Part shown: piece by piece, positions 51,880-63,889 of the stretch
How the letters are laid out: every line of letters starts with the position of its first letter
Position numbering within the stretch: the first letter of the stretch is position 1
NCBI GenBank assembly: GCA_028274465.1
Contig: CM051458.1
Coordinates: 31,632,692 to 31,696,691, forward strand
DNA from: Plantago ovata
Lineage: Eukaryota > Streptophyta > Magnoliopsida > Lamiales > Plantaginaceae
Length of the DNA stretch: 64,000 nucleotides
Direction: 5' to 3'
Made by a program: the position numbers and the translations under genes
The notes under the pieces: generated by a model
The model's database searches: none
What the model was told of the DNA's origin: nothing
Seen by the model: only the letters and a program-made list of their open reading frames with translations

Positions 51880-52475
51880 AACTCCCCAAACCGAACCTTT
51901 GCTTGTCCTCAAGCAACTAAGCTAGACTCTAATGCAAAAAACAATGCAACACATAAAATGGAGTCTCATGCCAAATAAAATGAACTAATCTACTGAATCT
52001 ATCAAATAACATATGAACAAAAAACATATAAATCAAAGCATGAATATAGGTTGAAGAATACCTCGATTGACTTATACATATCCACATAAGCACTTATGTC
52101 AAGACAAGATAGTCTCTCGTAACATTCTCTACCTGGACCTAGTCAGTGACGACGTAATGAAGCATGCTAAGATACGAATGGTTGTCCCGTGCCTATGAAA
52201 CTGAGGACTTACTGTTGTTCACCAAGTTTAAGACTTTCCCTCAAAGAGGTCGAACCAGTACTGGCTCTCATCAAACGAAGGAGGGTTCCCTATAAAAGAT
52301 AACACTCCCCTATTCTACCCATCTCTTAAGCAAAGCCTTAAGCTATTCACCACTTCCTGAATGGCAGGACGAGGGTGGTCTAGAACAGATGATACTCAAA
52401 AACAATAGAAAATTAAAACACGATTACGAACATTACAAAAATTGGAAAATGAGACACAACACTTTGCTAAACTGC

Positions 52476-53299
52476 TATTTGGCTTTCTTTTTTGGACCCT
52501 TCTTTGCTTTTTTGGGGTCTTTTCTTTTTTTTTCTTTTTTTCTTTCCAGTCTCTTTTTTTTTTTCTCTTTTTTTCTTTTTTTCTGGAATTTTTCTTTTCC
52601 TTTTTTTTTCGATTTTTTTTAGCCAGCAGTAGCATAACAAAAAGAGGGAAAATGACTCACACGACTTCCCCAAACCTATTCGAAAGAATAGGTTGGAGTA
52701 CAAAATTTACGGAAAAGGAAAAATAAACTCACGATACGGAAATGAAAAACGAAAACAAGTCTAATGATAGTGTAACCCCCTCCCCAAACCTATTCGGAAG
52801 AATAAGTTATAAACAAAGGATCACACAACCTCACACTACCTCCTTCCTAGGCATTTAGCAATCACAAAGCATGGTGAAGACTTGTTGCCTCTTAGGTTCA
52901 TAATTACTCGGGAACACAACCATAAGACCCTAACATGCATCATCCTATTATAAAGGCCTTCGTGAACCGCAGTTGAGAAACACCACTAAGTGATGTCGAG
53001 ACTACCAAGCTTAACTAAGTGCAATACATAAATGTGACAAGCCAAGCGAGAAAAACCTCAAACAAATTCATAGAGATGAAGCATATGATTAAAGGCATAG
53101 TTAGTTGATCTACCCAATAAAAAAGTTCAAAAAATTCGGCAATAAACTCCATATAAAACATGCCAGACTATCCTAGGAAAGCAGTAAACGTGCAAATGCA
53201 AAAAATTTCACGAGTTATCATAAGCAAGATAAGTATAGAGATAACCAGCGATAACCTCCTCCCCAAACCTGAACGTCGTCGCTCGTCCCGAACGTCGAA
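52476..53299 (-). repeat. GYP-4 3' region: hairpin-polypurine modules and purine tract
   Basis: On the minus strand, in order: GACGTTCAGGTTTGGGGAGG (about 53299-53253, just after the pol stop), AACTTATTCTTCCGAATAGG plus TTTGGGGAGGGGG (52808-52773), CCTATTCTTTCGAATAGG plus TTTGGGGAAG (52693-52666), then an A/G-rich tract (52620-52476). The order is the same as in GYP-2 and GYP-3. Confidence 0.8.
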
Positions 53300-53385
53300 A
53301 GTGGATCCAAGGTGAGAGCTAATGCTTGTATAAGTGACCTATAATACTCAATCAAACTCGTGAGAAAACAAAACAACAAAACATA

Positions 53386-56300
53386 CTAACCTTCAGTGGA
53401 GGCGGTAAGGGTAAGCTCAAGGTGATCAACCTCCCTTTGATCGCTAGATATCTCGAAGTATGGCTTCACTCGCTGGCCATTCACCTTGAAGGTATTGCCC
53501 GTCTTCGGATCAAAGAGTTTTACAGCTCCATGGGGAGCAACTTCGATAATTTCGTATGGTCCATCCCAACGAGTACGGAGCTTTCCAGGAAATAGTCGAA
53601 GGCGAGAATTAAATACTAAAGCTTTTTGTCCAGGAATCAATTCCTTACGTACTATACCACGATCATGATACTTCTTAGTACGTTCCTTGTAGATCTTGGT
53701 ATTTTCATAAGCACCTAGTCGTAATTCATCAAGCTCATCTAGTTGCAACAATCGTTCCTCGCCAGCTTTTCCCATGTCATGATTGAGTGCTTTTATGGCC
53801 AATATGCCTTGTGTTACAGTTCTACGGGAAGATGACATGCTTTCCCATACACAAGTCTGTACGGAGTGGTCCCGATCACCGTCTTGTAGCTAGTTTTGTA
53901 TGCCCAAAGTGCATCATTCAATTTTCCTGCCCAATCCTTCCTACTAGGCTTCACTACTCGCTCCAGGATCTTCTTGATTTGACGGTTGCTGACTTCGACT
54001 TGTCCCGACGTCTGTGGGTGATAAGGTGTAGCGATACTATGGTGGACACTGTATCTCTTAAGAAGGGAGGCAAACGTTCTATTGACGAAGTGTTACCCTC
54101 CATCACTGATGATTGTCCTAGGGCACCCAAATCTCGAGAATATTACTTCCTTCAAGAACTTCACAACCACTGCGCCGTCATTTGTCTTTGTAGGAATTGC
54201 CTCCACCCATTTAGTCACATAGTCCACTGCAACAAGAATGTATTCATAGCCTCCACTGGATGGAAATGGTCCCATGAAATCAATGCCCCATACATCGAAA
54301 GGTTCTACCACTAGATTCCCTTGAAGGGGCATTTCATCTTTCTTGCCAATACCACCACCTCGTTGACATGGGTCACAATTCTTCACAAAACTTCGAGCAT
54401 CTTTGTATATTGTTGGCCAGAAAAATCCTGCTTGCAGTACCTTGCGTGTTGTTTTCAACCCACTGTAGTGTCCCCACAATTAAGCTCATGGCAATGGCTC
54501 AGTACACTTTGTTGCTCTTCTTGTGGCACGCATCTCCTTAGAATCCCATCAGCTCCTTCCTTGAATAGATGCGGATCATCCCATATGTAAGTCCTGCATC
54601 GCTTGGCAAGAGCTCTCTTGTCTGAGGCTGAAAAGTTAGTGGGGCAAACATTCATAGCCAAATAGTTTACAATATCAGCATACCATGGCTCTTCATTAGC
54701 CTTCATTAAGTGCTCATCAGGGAGGTCTTCATTGATGGGTATCGAATCAACAGGGATATTAGGTATTCTAGATAAATGATCTGCTACTAAATTCTCCCTG
54801 CCAGCTCTATCCACTATGGTCAAATCAAAGTCTTGCAGCAAAAGGACCCAACGGATTAATCTAGGCTTAGAATCTTGCTTAGTTATCAAATGTCTCAAAG
54901 CAGCATGATCAGTATGGACATTCACAGGATGGCCAATTAAATAAGACCTAAACTTTTGTAAAGCAAAGACAACAGCTAAAAATTCCTTTTCAGTAGTTGT
55001 ATAATTAACCTGCGCAGAGTCTAGAGTCTTACTAACATAATAAATCACACGATACTGCTTATCAACTTTTGGCATAAAACAGCACCCATAGCAAAATTTG
55101 AAGCATCACACATAATTTCAAAAGGAAGATTCCAGTCAGGCGGCACAACAATGGGAGCAGTAACAAGCTTTTCTTTAAGGGTATTAAAAGCAACTAAGCA
55201 TTCATTAGAGAAATGGAAAACCACATCTTTAGCAAGCAAGCTACTTAAAGGTTTAGCAATTTTCGAAAAATCTTTAATAAACCTCCTATGAAAGCCTACA
55301 TGGCCAAGAAAAGATTGCAATTCTTTCACACAAGTAGGTGGGGGAAGTTTTTCAATGATTTCGATCTTAGCCTTGTCTACCTCAATACCTCTCTCAGAAA
55401 CTACATGTCCTAGAACAATGCCTTCTCTAACCATATAATGACTCTTCTCCCAGCTTAAGGTCAAGTTGCATTCAATGCACCTTTTCAAAACTAGATCTAA
55501 TCTTTGCAAGCATTCATCAAACGAATCACCAAAAAGAGAAAAATCATCCATGAAAACTTCAACAAATTTAGTTACCATGTTAGAGAAAACAGAAAGCATG
55601 CACCTTTGAAAAGTGGCGGGAGCATTGCATAGTCCGAATGGCATCCTCCTATAGGCAAATGTTCCGAATGGGCAAGTGAATGTCGTCTTCTCCTGATCCT
55701 CCGGTGCAATCGGAATCTGGTAGAAACCTGATAAACCATCAAGAAAACAATAAAACTTCCGTCCCGCAAGGCGGTTTAGCATGTCATCTATAAACGGTAA
55801 AGGGAAGTGGTCTTTTTTAGTGGCGGCATTTAATCTTCTATAGTCAATGCACATCCGCCATCCAGTGGTCTTCCTAACCGGTACCAATTCTCCCTTCTCA
55901 TTCTCTTCCACCGTGACTCCTGATTTCTTAGGAACTACATGTACCGGGCTCACCCATCGACTATCAGGAATGGGGTAAATCATATCAGCATCTAGCAACT
56001 TGATCACTTCCTTTTTTACCACCTCTTGCATGGCTGGATTTATCCTTCGCTGAGGTTGCCTAACGGGTTTGGCATCTTGTTCTAGAGTGATGCTGTGCAC
56101 GCATCGTGTAGGGATAATTCCTTTGATATCACTGATCCCCCATCCTATAGCTGCGGAATTTTCCTTCAATACTTCAATCAGCTTACTTTCTTCATCGTCG
56201 GAGAGATGTGAGGAGACAATTACAGGCTTCTTCTGATTTTCTCCTAAGTACACATACTTGAGGTGCGCAGGAAGTGGTTTCAATTCTAAGCTAGGTTCTT

Positions 56301-56829
56301 CAGGAAACCCACTTTCTTCTTCTTCATCATCTAAAGGTTCAAGTACCTCTTCTCCTGCGGGAATTTCTAGGGTGCTATCCATTATTTGAACTAGTTCCCT
56401 TGCTTCTTCGGTCATGTAGCACGTCTCAGCTCGCATTGTTAGTGCCTCCTCAAGTGGTTCACAATTACCATGGCAATGATGAAATTCGGGAATTACGGAT
56501 TCGTAGCAATCGACAAATTTTAACTCCTCCGCAACTTCCTTATCTCTGATGCTACATCCTACCAACTCAATCTTCTCGCCCATTACCTCCATGGTTATTT
56601 TCTTGCCCTTAAGTTCAAGGCATGTGTTGGTAGTTGCCATGAATGGTCTCCCAAGTAGTACTACGTGCTCACGGATATGGCTCTTTCCCTCGTCCGCGGA
56701 CTTCATTACTACAAAATCAGCTGGGATTATCAATTTGTCCACTTTCACAAGGATGTCTTCTATTATCCCGACCGGCCTCTTCACACTTTGGTCTGCCATT
56801 TGGACGACCATATCAGTTGGTGTCAATTC
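53386..56829 (-). pseudogene. pol: GYP-4 pol: protease end, RT, RNase H, integrase, with frameshifts
   Basis: RT: WRMCIDYRRLN, YRRMPFGLCNAPATF and the catalytic FMDD (VEVFMDDFSLFG) near 55540. RNase [35 protein letters not shown]. Integrase: an H-H-C-C zinc finger (NCDPCQRGG), the first catalytic Asp in VWGIDFMGP, the second in IISDGG, then [12 protein letters not shown] with the Glu. The C-terminal part ([28 protein letters not shown]) is Athila-like and has no chromodomain. Breaks: one-base losses near 56842 (gag-protease side), 55060, 54478 and 53796; stop codons in the integrase near 54094 and 53817. All the losses are in short runs of one base. Confidence 0.9.
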
Positions 56830-58243
56830 TCCGAGTTCAGGGCCTTGTATACTGAATACGGCATTAAGTTAATGCTAGCTCCTAAGTCAAGCATTGCCTT
56901 CGTAGTTCGTCCATTCCCTAAGGCGATGTCGATGATGAAGCTTCCAGGATCCTTTTTCTTCACGGGCAATCCGGCAATCGAGTTGACCGTTTCAACCCCA
57001 GTCACTTCCTTTCCTGAAGTAATCCTTTTGTTCTTGATCTCTCGAAAGAATTTCGTATAAGCTGGAATGTTCTGGATTAACTCTAAGAGAGGCACATTGA
57101 CTTCCACTTTTGACAGGTGTTGGAATAGGGGTGAATCTTGAATATCCTTCTTGGCTGGTTTGATTCGACTCGGGAATGGCACATGTGGCTTCGGAGGCAC
57201 ATATGGATTGGAAGATTTGTGAAGTTCCCCTGGCATACTAGTTCCTACCTCGACTTCGTCATCATCTATGTCTACCACAGATGGTCTTGGTTCATCATTC
57301 CTTTCCGGAACTTCTTGAGGTTCTTTGGAACTTCCGCTAACCTCTTGTTCTGTGTTTGGTCCTGTATTATCGATCTCAGTAGATTCCACCCGTTTAGGAC
57401 GTACGAAGTTAGGAATTTTGGTCATCTTGCCTCCTCGGAGTAGTAGATTCACCTCTTCGCACTCATTCTCCTTAGTAGCAACAGCTGGAGGTTGCTCGGG
57501 ATCAGTTTCAGGTGTCTCATCGGGAGGACTAGGATCGACCCGTTCCCTGGAGTTGGGGGGTGATTCGCCCCTCACCTCGGGTGGTTTGCTCACTACTTCC
57601 TGGGGGGTATCCTCGACTGCTTTACCGCATCTTTCACACTTCAGTAGGCTAAGCTCTTTGATAAGTTGCTCAGTTACTTCGACCGCTTCAAAAGCCTTCT
57701 CGATGCGAAGATTGTTCTCAGCTTGCCCTGCGTGTGCTATCTCGAAAACACTCTCAATGGCTTTAATCCCTGCGTAAAACGCAAGTTCCTCTTCCTCACT
57801 GATGTCTTCGTCCTCAGAATATCCTTCGTATAACCTGTCAGTTTCGTCTTGATTTGAGTATATGTTGGTGACTTCTTTCGACATTATTTTCTCGGATTGT
57901 GCGGATCCATTGGCGTACTTTTGAAAGACCTCCACTGCCTCTTCAACTGTACATTCTTCTAAACCTCCACACATCCCATCCACTTGAAGCCTAACTTCAT
58001 CACGTAGTCCTCCAACAAAAAACCAAATCAGCTCCCATCGTCGAAACGGTGGTGGGGGCACTCACGTTTATACAGCTCAAAACGTTCATAGGTGTCATAG
58101 AACCGCTCGTATTCTCCTTGCTTGAAGTGTTCGATCCGATTCCGTAGTACAATCGTCTCATGGCAAGGCATGAAACGTGCCAAGAACTCCTCTACTACTT
58201 GGCTCCAGGTCCTCAGTGATCCTGGTGCTAACCTCGCTATCCA
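56823..58243 (-). pseudogene. gag: GYP-4 gag and protease active-site part, 5' truncated by gap
   Basis: Next to the gap the Retrotrans_gag core is readable (APGSLRTWSQVVEEFLARFM, RIEHFKQGEYERFYDTYERF). A one-base loss near 58047 shifts the frame, after which FVGGLRDEVRLQVDGMCGG follows. A long acidic, Pro-rich stretch comes next, with one CxxC (KCERCG). The protease active site appears as DLGAS (MLDLGASINLMP near 56865), the usual Athila form with Leu instead of Thr/Ser. The gag also contains RGESPPNS at 57590-57550, encoded by a copy of the GC palindrome module. Confidence 0.8.
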
Positions 58244-58343
58244 NNNNNNNNNNNNNNNNNNNNNNNNNNNNNNNNNNNNNNNNNNNNNNNNNNNNNNNNN
58301 NNNNNNNNNNNNNNNNNNNNNNNNNNNNNNNNNNNNNNNNNNN
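58244..58343. other. Assembly gap (100 N)
   Basis: Exactly 100 N. The missing sequence should contain the GYP-4 5' end, the end of COP-2 with its 3' LTR, and the rest of the CACTA transposase. None of these is seen on the right side. Confidence 0.95.
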
Positions 58344-61036
58344 TTCTTGTGCTCTTCACGGTGCTTACTCCCACGAAATTATAATTTGCACATTTCTTGT
58401 ATAGAATGTTGGTTCTCAAATGCATGAGGTAACATGGTCCAAGTAACAATATTGATCAATGATATTTATAGGTAACATAACTGATAACATATGTATAATG
58501 ATCAAGTGCTCACACTCATTTATGAGAATGGAGATAGTTTCACACATTAACTTCGGGGAATGGATACATGATATAGTTTAAATATTCACATTCACTTGAG
58601 GGAATGAATATATATATCTCAAAATATTTACATTTCATGAGGGAAATTCCATGAGGCAATGGAGTTAGCTTTAGCTTTATTGAGTGTGATGCAATCAAAT
58701 ATACTATTTGCTCTCTTGATAATAAGATACTTAACTTCCATGGGCTTACAAATATGTTCGTGAAGCACCAAAGAATATGTAATCATATCGATAACAACTT
58801 CAGGTTGGCGAGATTTGTCCATGACATGCATGATATCATAGTTCTTGCTTTCGTAATATAAGTATAGTGATATGTAGAACCAATTTTAATTACTTTTGAG
58901 ATCTGATAGTCATGGCTAGAGGCATGAACTCTAAGTAGCAGTTTAGATGCAGTGATTTTGAAAAACAAAATCATTGATGTACATGAGATACGTTCAAAAT
59001 CATGGATGTACATATCAAAACTCGTTGATATACATAAGGCATATTCAAAATTGTTGATGTACATATCAACCAACTGATCAATGATGGTTGGTGTTCTAAT
59101 CTTTTTCAATGATCACAAGTCACAACTATTCATAATGTATTGACAATCACTTCAATAATGTGATTTGTCGAATGAACTTGGCATAAGCTGGAAAAAGTTG
59201 GGCTATTAGCTCTAGAGGTACAAATCTTTTCTGACATCAATATACCATAGCAACTTTCAAGAGCTATATTTATTTGATATCTCATTTTAGTAGACAAGAT
59301 TTATAAAGTATGATCAATTGTATATCTTGTAAACCTCTTTATTGTTTATGTATCCAATCACTTCAGGGATTAGAGAAACATGATTTATATACATATGATA
59401 TCTTTTTTTTTTCACATCTGTACGCCATAGCAACTTCAGGTGCTAATGTCTCATTTCAAAAGAATGGACCAAAAGTATACAAGATCTTGTGACCCTTGTA
59501 TCTCCAACTACTTTAGGGAGTGGCTGAATCATATAGTAAAATTCAAAATGATAGAAAATATAACAAATTGAAACTTATCTTTGATAAAAACTTATCCATG
59601 AATGGCCTTGCTTATCCGTAAGATTTGGAGCACTCATCGTCGGTGTCATGATTAAAAACTCATTAAGCACCTCGCGTACTCGAGAAACTCGTACATATGT
59701 CCATCAAAACCAAATTAAAATCATGTAGTAGAAACAATAGAGATAACTGTTCACGATTTTAGTAAAAATCACAAGACAATCAATAATCATAAAAGGAAAA
59801 CTTTCGCCACCGTCCTTGTGAATATACAAACAAGTTTTTCAAATGGTACTAGCTAGTAGTATTACCTCAACATGAAATATAAAACCCAAAATTAAGATGA
59901 GATATATTATATAAGAAATTCTATGTTTTGTATTACCACATTTATATATTCCATAGTAAGCAAAAATTGATTAGATCTTCTAATCACATATTAGAACAAG
60001 GCATCTCAACAGTTTGGTTTTATAACATTTGGAAGCGGGGTAAAATTTGGATTGTTTCATAAAAAGACAGTAGCTGTACAATATACCTTAAATGAAGCAT
60101 ATGAAGCAGAAAAGTTATGTAACTTGTGCTACCAATCTATCAAGCAACAATACAAATATATAAATCAACTAGTACCAAGTAGTTAGGCAAGTACCGTAAG
60201 GATGTTAAGGATGATGATAATACCGGTTCAGATTGGATTTAGATCAGAGAGAGAGATACTCTGTTTTCACCGCAATACCTCCTAGTTTCGCCTCTATAAC
60301 CAGGCCGGAAATCGAGCGCGAACTCACCCAACCCAGGTTCTACGGCAGAGAACATCAACAATCTTCGGAGGCCTCGTACATATTCATTTTTCCGCGGATT
60401 TCCACAAATCCAATCCTCAGTCCGTATGTGATCAGTACAAGATAGGTTATAAGTTAGAACAAGCACGGAAAAGTTTCGAAATAAATTAAGAGAAAGGAAT
60501 AGGAGAAGAAAACATGATAATTTTAGAAATTAATCCATATACAGATATACTACGAGGGCTAAGCTAATCAATTATCAGTAATTCCTCGCCATCCGTTTGC
60601 ATCTTTATCGATCGGCTAAGCTAAACAATTAATTAGGGATTTATTCTTCAAATCTTAACAAGGTTTAATCATCTAATTAACTATTAATACAACGGATAGA
60701 AAATAGTACTTTTGACTATTAACGTCGAACTTTAGATCTATGCATGAATTGGAATACCATCATTAATCTCAACGTGGAATAAAAGTAATAGTATAGAAAT
60801 AGTACTTAGCTTTCATCAAGGCCAATGGGATTGTGATTAATATGAGTGGATTCATATCGTTTGCAAACATTCATGGTTGTCTGGTAGTACAATTTTGCAT
60901 GCCTTGAATCCATTGATTGATGATTATCATCATCATTCATCACCATGTCGTCCCCCGTAGCTTTCTCGATATGCTAATGGAGTAGTAGTATGTAATATGT
61001 AGATGGTAATTTTTGAAACAAAATAAAGTCATTGCA
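58344..61036. other. AT-rich stretch, no gene recognised
   Basis: No ORF longer than about 110 codons and no element family that I recognise. From 58540 to 59520 a degenerate motif of the type CACTTCAGGGA or AACTTCAGGTG recurs at irregular spacing. 60230-60450 is more GC-rich and has an open minus-strand frame (RPGYRGETRRYCGENR) that could be an exon or part of an LTR. This may be an unrecognised LTR or untranslated region. Confidence 0.4.
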
Positions 61037-61949
61037 TTAAACTCGAGAGATTACAGCAGCTTGGTCATCCCTATACACAGAGACACGCGGATGCCAAGAA
61101 ACTAAGTCTTCCTGCAGAAACGGAAATAACCATACAGGACAAGTCATCCAAACCATGGAACATCCTATATACAAGCTAGGCACAAATGGTTGATCCTGCA
61201 AATTATCCCCCGCCAAACTAAGAACCCCACTTCCCAACTTGGCCAAAACATCTGCTGTTTTATTACACTCCCTAACTACGAAGACTATCTGGTACTCTTC
61301 CAGCATATGCAATCGACTTGTGATGAGTTCAACCAGTGCTTGATGCCTCCACGTCGGCGTTGTTACCATGTTTAGACAAGAAACAACATAGAGTGAGTCC
61401 GACCGAATCTCCAAACTAGAAACACCGGCCTGCAAAGCAACCAACAAACCATGATATAAACTATATAATTCTGCAAAAGTATTATCAGTAGAACCCACAT
61501 CATAAGGATAACAACGAACAAACAGTCCCTAAGGAGATCGTATTATCCCCCCACAACCGGCCATACCAGACTCACGTGATGCTGAACCATCACAGTTCAG
61601 CACCCAAGCCTTATTAGAATGAGCATGCCAGTTATAAAAGGTGGTCTTACTTTTCTGAGGTATCTTACCTGGCCAACAAACTAAGGACTGCTTCCTAAAC
61701 TGTAAGATCATGAAATATAAAGCTTGACAATCGACTGATTTATTACGAAATATAGGTTCATTCCGTGCAAACCAAATACAATACGCCTCAAGACACAAAT
61801 TCAGTTGGTTATCTGAGTTAAGTAGTAACTCAGACACCACCTGAGAAGGAGTAACCGTTGCCCAATCCCAGTGAGCAGGGGTGAACAGAAACCGCAAGTG
61901 ATCGAACACAGTGCACTGTGTGAATAAGTGACAGAAAGATTCAGGAGCC
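61037..61949 (-). pseudogene. LINE (L1-type) tail: zf-RVT end and RNase H, cut by COP-3
   Basis: On the minus strand: ESFCHLFTQC, the end of the zf-RVT zinc-binding region, directly at the COP-3 junction; then a linker with FARNEPIFRN; then RNase H with WVLNCDGSA (catalytic Asp), GCGGIIRSP, a TAG at 61530, and onward in the same frame FAELYSLYHGLLVALQAG (Glu), LEIRSDSLYVV (Asp) and VRECNKTADVLAKLGSG. This is the RVT_3 type of RNase H found at the end of plant L1 LINEs. The RT and endonuclease should lie to the right of COP-3. The TAG breaks an otherwise open frame. No clear poly(A) tail follows. Confidence 0.8.
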
Positions 61950-63629
61950 TGTTGGTCCCTTTAAACAACAAGAAAAGACTAGAGGGGGGGGGGGTGAATA
62001 GTCTTTTCAAACTTTTGTCGTTTAAAAACTTTCTCAGCAAGTACTTATTACTTTTCAGTAAAGAGGTTGTTGATACTTAACTTTCTCAGCAAGCGTAAGT
62101 TACTTTCCAGTAACTTGGTTTGCTGGTACTTAAATAAGAGAGCGGAAGTCTTTGAAACAATAAGTGCTTTTTCAGCAAGTAAAGAGTTTCAGCAAGTGAA
62201 GTGAGTGATTGTGTACAAACAGATATAATTTGCTGAAAGCTAAATGCAGTAAGTAAATCACACAAACGCTTTTATAGTGGTATCTGAGAGTGGCGTAATC
62301 TCTCAACTAGTCCACTTTGTCCTTTCTAGGACTGAATCCACTAAGATATGATTGAGGTTCCTTACAATCTCCTATCTAAAGCGATTCAACAGAAACCAAA
62401 GCACACTAGCTTTGTCTCCAACCTAAACTAGAGAACTTCAACCTTGTTCTCCACCAAACTTGGTACTTTTAATCAGCAAAACTTTGCTCGATTAAGTTCC
62501 CCCTGAATATCACGCCTGAAAGGGTGTATTTTCAGTTATAGAGTTTTGGGGTGAGATAACTTAATTATAACTTATTCAGTTACAACAAGTAATCTAAGAA
62601 ACACAACTTGGAATACTTTGCAGTAAACAAGGTTTGATTGTTTCTGGTGTCAAGACTTGTTCTTGTTCGAAAGAAAGAACACTTAACTAATTTCTTATCC
62701 GAGTTTGTTCTACTTCTTCACAAGTAGCTTTTTCAAGCTTTAAGTCTTGGAACGGATCAATGGCAGTAAGAGTGTTTGAAGGTTTGTGAGTTTTTAAGCA
62801 CAAGTGAGAGTTTGATCACGTTGTTGACACACTTCAACTCTTTGCCGGATGACCTCTATTTATAGTGCAAGTAAGGAGCCGTTTGAATTTCAAATCCTAA
62901 GGCTTTTGTTCCTTAACATGTCACTATCTTGCTTTTGTACTTTCAACAGCAACCTTTGTTTGTCTTCTAGTCTTCATGTCCTCCGCGTGTAAGCTTTGCA
63001 TTAAATGCACGTTTGAATAGAATTCAAACAGTAACATTGGAGCGCAAAATCACGTACATTCAGCAAGAGGTCACATATGTTCATCAGCAAGTGTCCATTC
63101 TCAGTTTCAGCAAGCACAACCTACTCTGTCTTTCAAATTTTCACTTATGCAATGCTGTTGCTGAAAATTTCACTTTCTGAGCAACACGTGCCTTACCAGT
63201 CTTCAGCAATCTTCAAGTCTTCAAGTCTTCAGATCTTCAAAAGTCTTCAAGATTCTGACCGGTTTCTTATTTGCTTCAATAATTTGTTTGTAATAAACAA
63301 AATACATCTTAAGCAAATGCTTCAATAGGTCATTTTCTTTTCAGAAAATAAGATTAATTAAAGCTAAGCATCAATAAGATATTTTCTTTTCAGAAAATAA
63401 AATACATCATACGCTAAAGTGTCAATAAATTATTTTCTTTTCAGAAAATAAAATACGTCATACACAAAATAAATAACTTATCTAACACCTATCTAAGTCA
63501 TCAGCAAACGTTCCTCTTTTACAATGTCCTTAAAATTCTAAAATCCTATGGACCTTAAGAGTACTAGTTACTGGACTGTTCTTAATTTAGCATGGTTAAT
63601 TGCTCATCAAAATTACAAGTTACCTAACA
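61950..63629 (-). repeat. COP-3 3' LTR (1,680 bp)
   Basis: On the minus strand it starts TGTTAGGTAACTTG and ends GGGACCAACA. TATAAATAGAGG lies at 62864-62853. It is longer than the other two LTRs mainly because a stretch near 63290-63480 repeats TTATTTTCTGAAAAGAAAAT three to four times. Confidence 0.95.
63290..63480 (-). repeat. Local tandem repeats in the COP-3 LTR
   Basis: The phrase TTTTCTTTTCAGAAAATAA occurs four times (near 63330, 63380, 63430 and a partial copy), each flanked by AATACATCAT or ATTAAAGC. On the LTR strand it reads TTATTTTCTGAAAAGAAAA, a near-palindrome. COP-1 and COP-2 have one copy (CTTGTTTTCTGAAAAG near 8005 and 30807). Confidence 0.75.
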
Positions 63630-63644
63630 AATTTCCCCCTTTTT
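63630..63644 (-). other. COP-3 polypurine tract
   Basis: On the minus strand CAAAAAGGGGGAAATTT directly precedes the LTR. Confidence 0.8.
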
Positions 63645-63889
63645 GATGTTAGCAATACATGGCTAAATTAATTGTTACCCTTTTAGAGGTTTCTGATGTT
63701 GAATAAATCAGATGATTAATGCAAGCATACTTGAATTAATAAACAGTAAGCATAAGTAAGTTGCATAATCAAAACCAATAAGAGTCAATAAGAATTCATT
63801 GCTGAAAGTTATCATTCAGAAGATTACAAGAAAGCATAGATAACAATGAATCAGCAAACAAAAACTTTAACAAAAACTATTGCAGGGAC

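Larger units (their letters stand above)
50577..58243 (-). mobile_element. GYP-4: Athila-type gypsy element with gag and pol, decayed, 5' end lost in gap
   Basis: It reads right to left: partial gag, protease, RT, RNase H, integrase, a 1.5 kb 3' region with hairpin-polypurine modules, polypurine tract (51880-51891) and 3' LTR (50577-51879). The gap at 58244 removes the 5' LTR, primer site and the start of gag. It is the only gypsy copy here with pol. The LTR is related to GYP-1 and GYP-2. At least four one-base frameshifts and three nonsense codons make it inactive. Confidence 0.9.

Noticed and set aside
52389..52726. Phe-rich and Lys-rich open frames
   Set aside because: They are translations of the pyrimidine/purine-rich tract in the GYP-4 3' region; the same holds at 22957-23295 and 47761-48168.
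58628..59109. Minus-strand ORFs containing MDKSRQPEV and similar
   Set aside because: Short, AT-rich and without recognisable domains or splice structure; not enough to call a gene.
61950..63629. 3' LTR of COP-2
   Set aside because: It is in the opposite orientation and is joined to its own polypurine tract and ORF end, so it belongs to a separate element.
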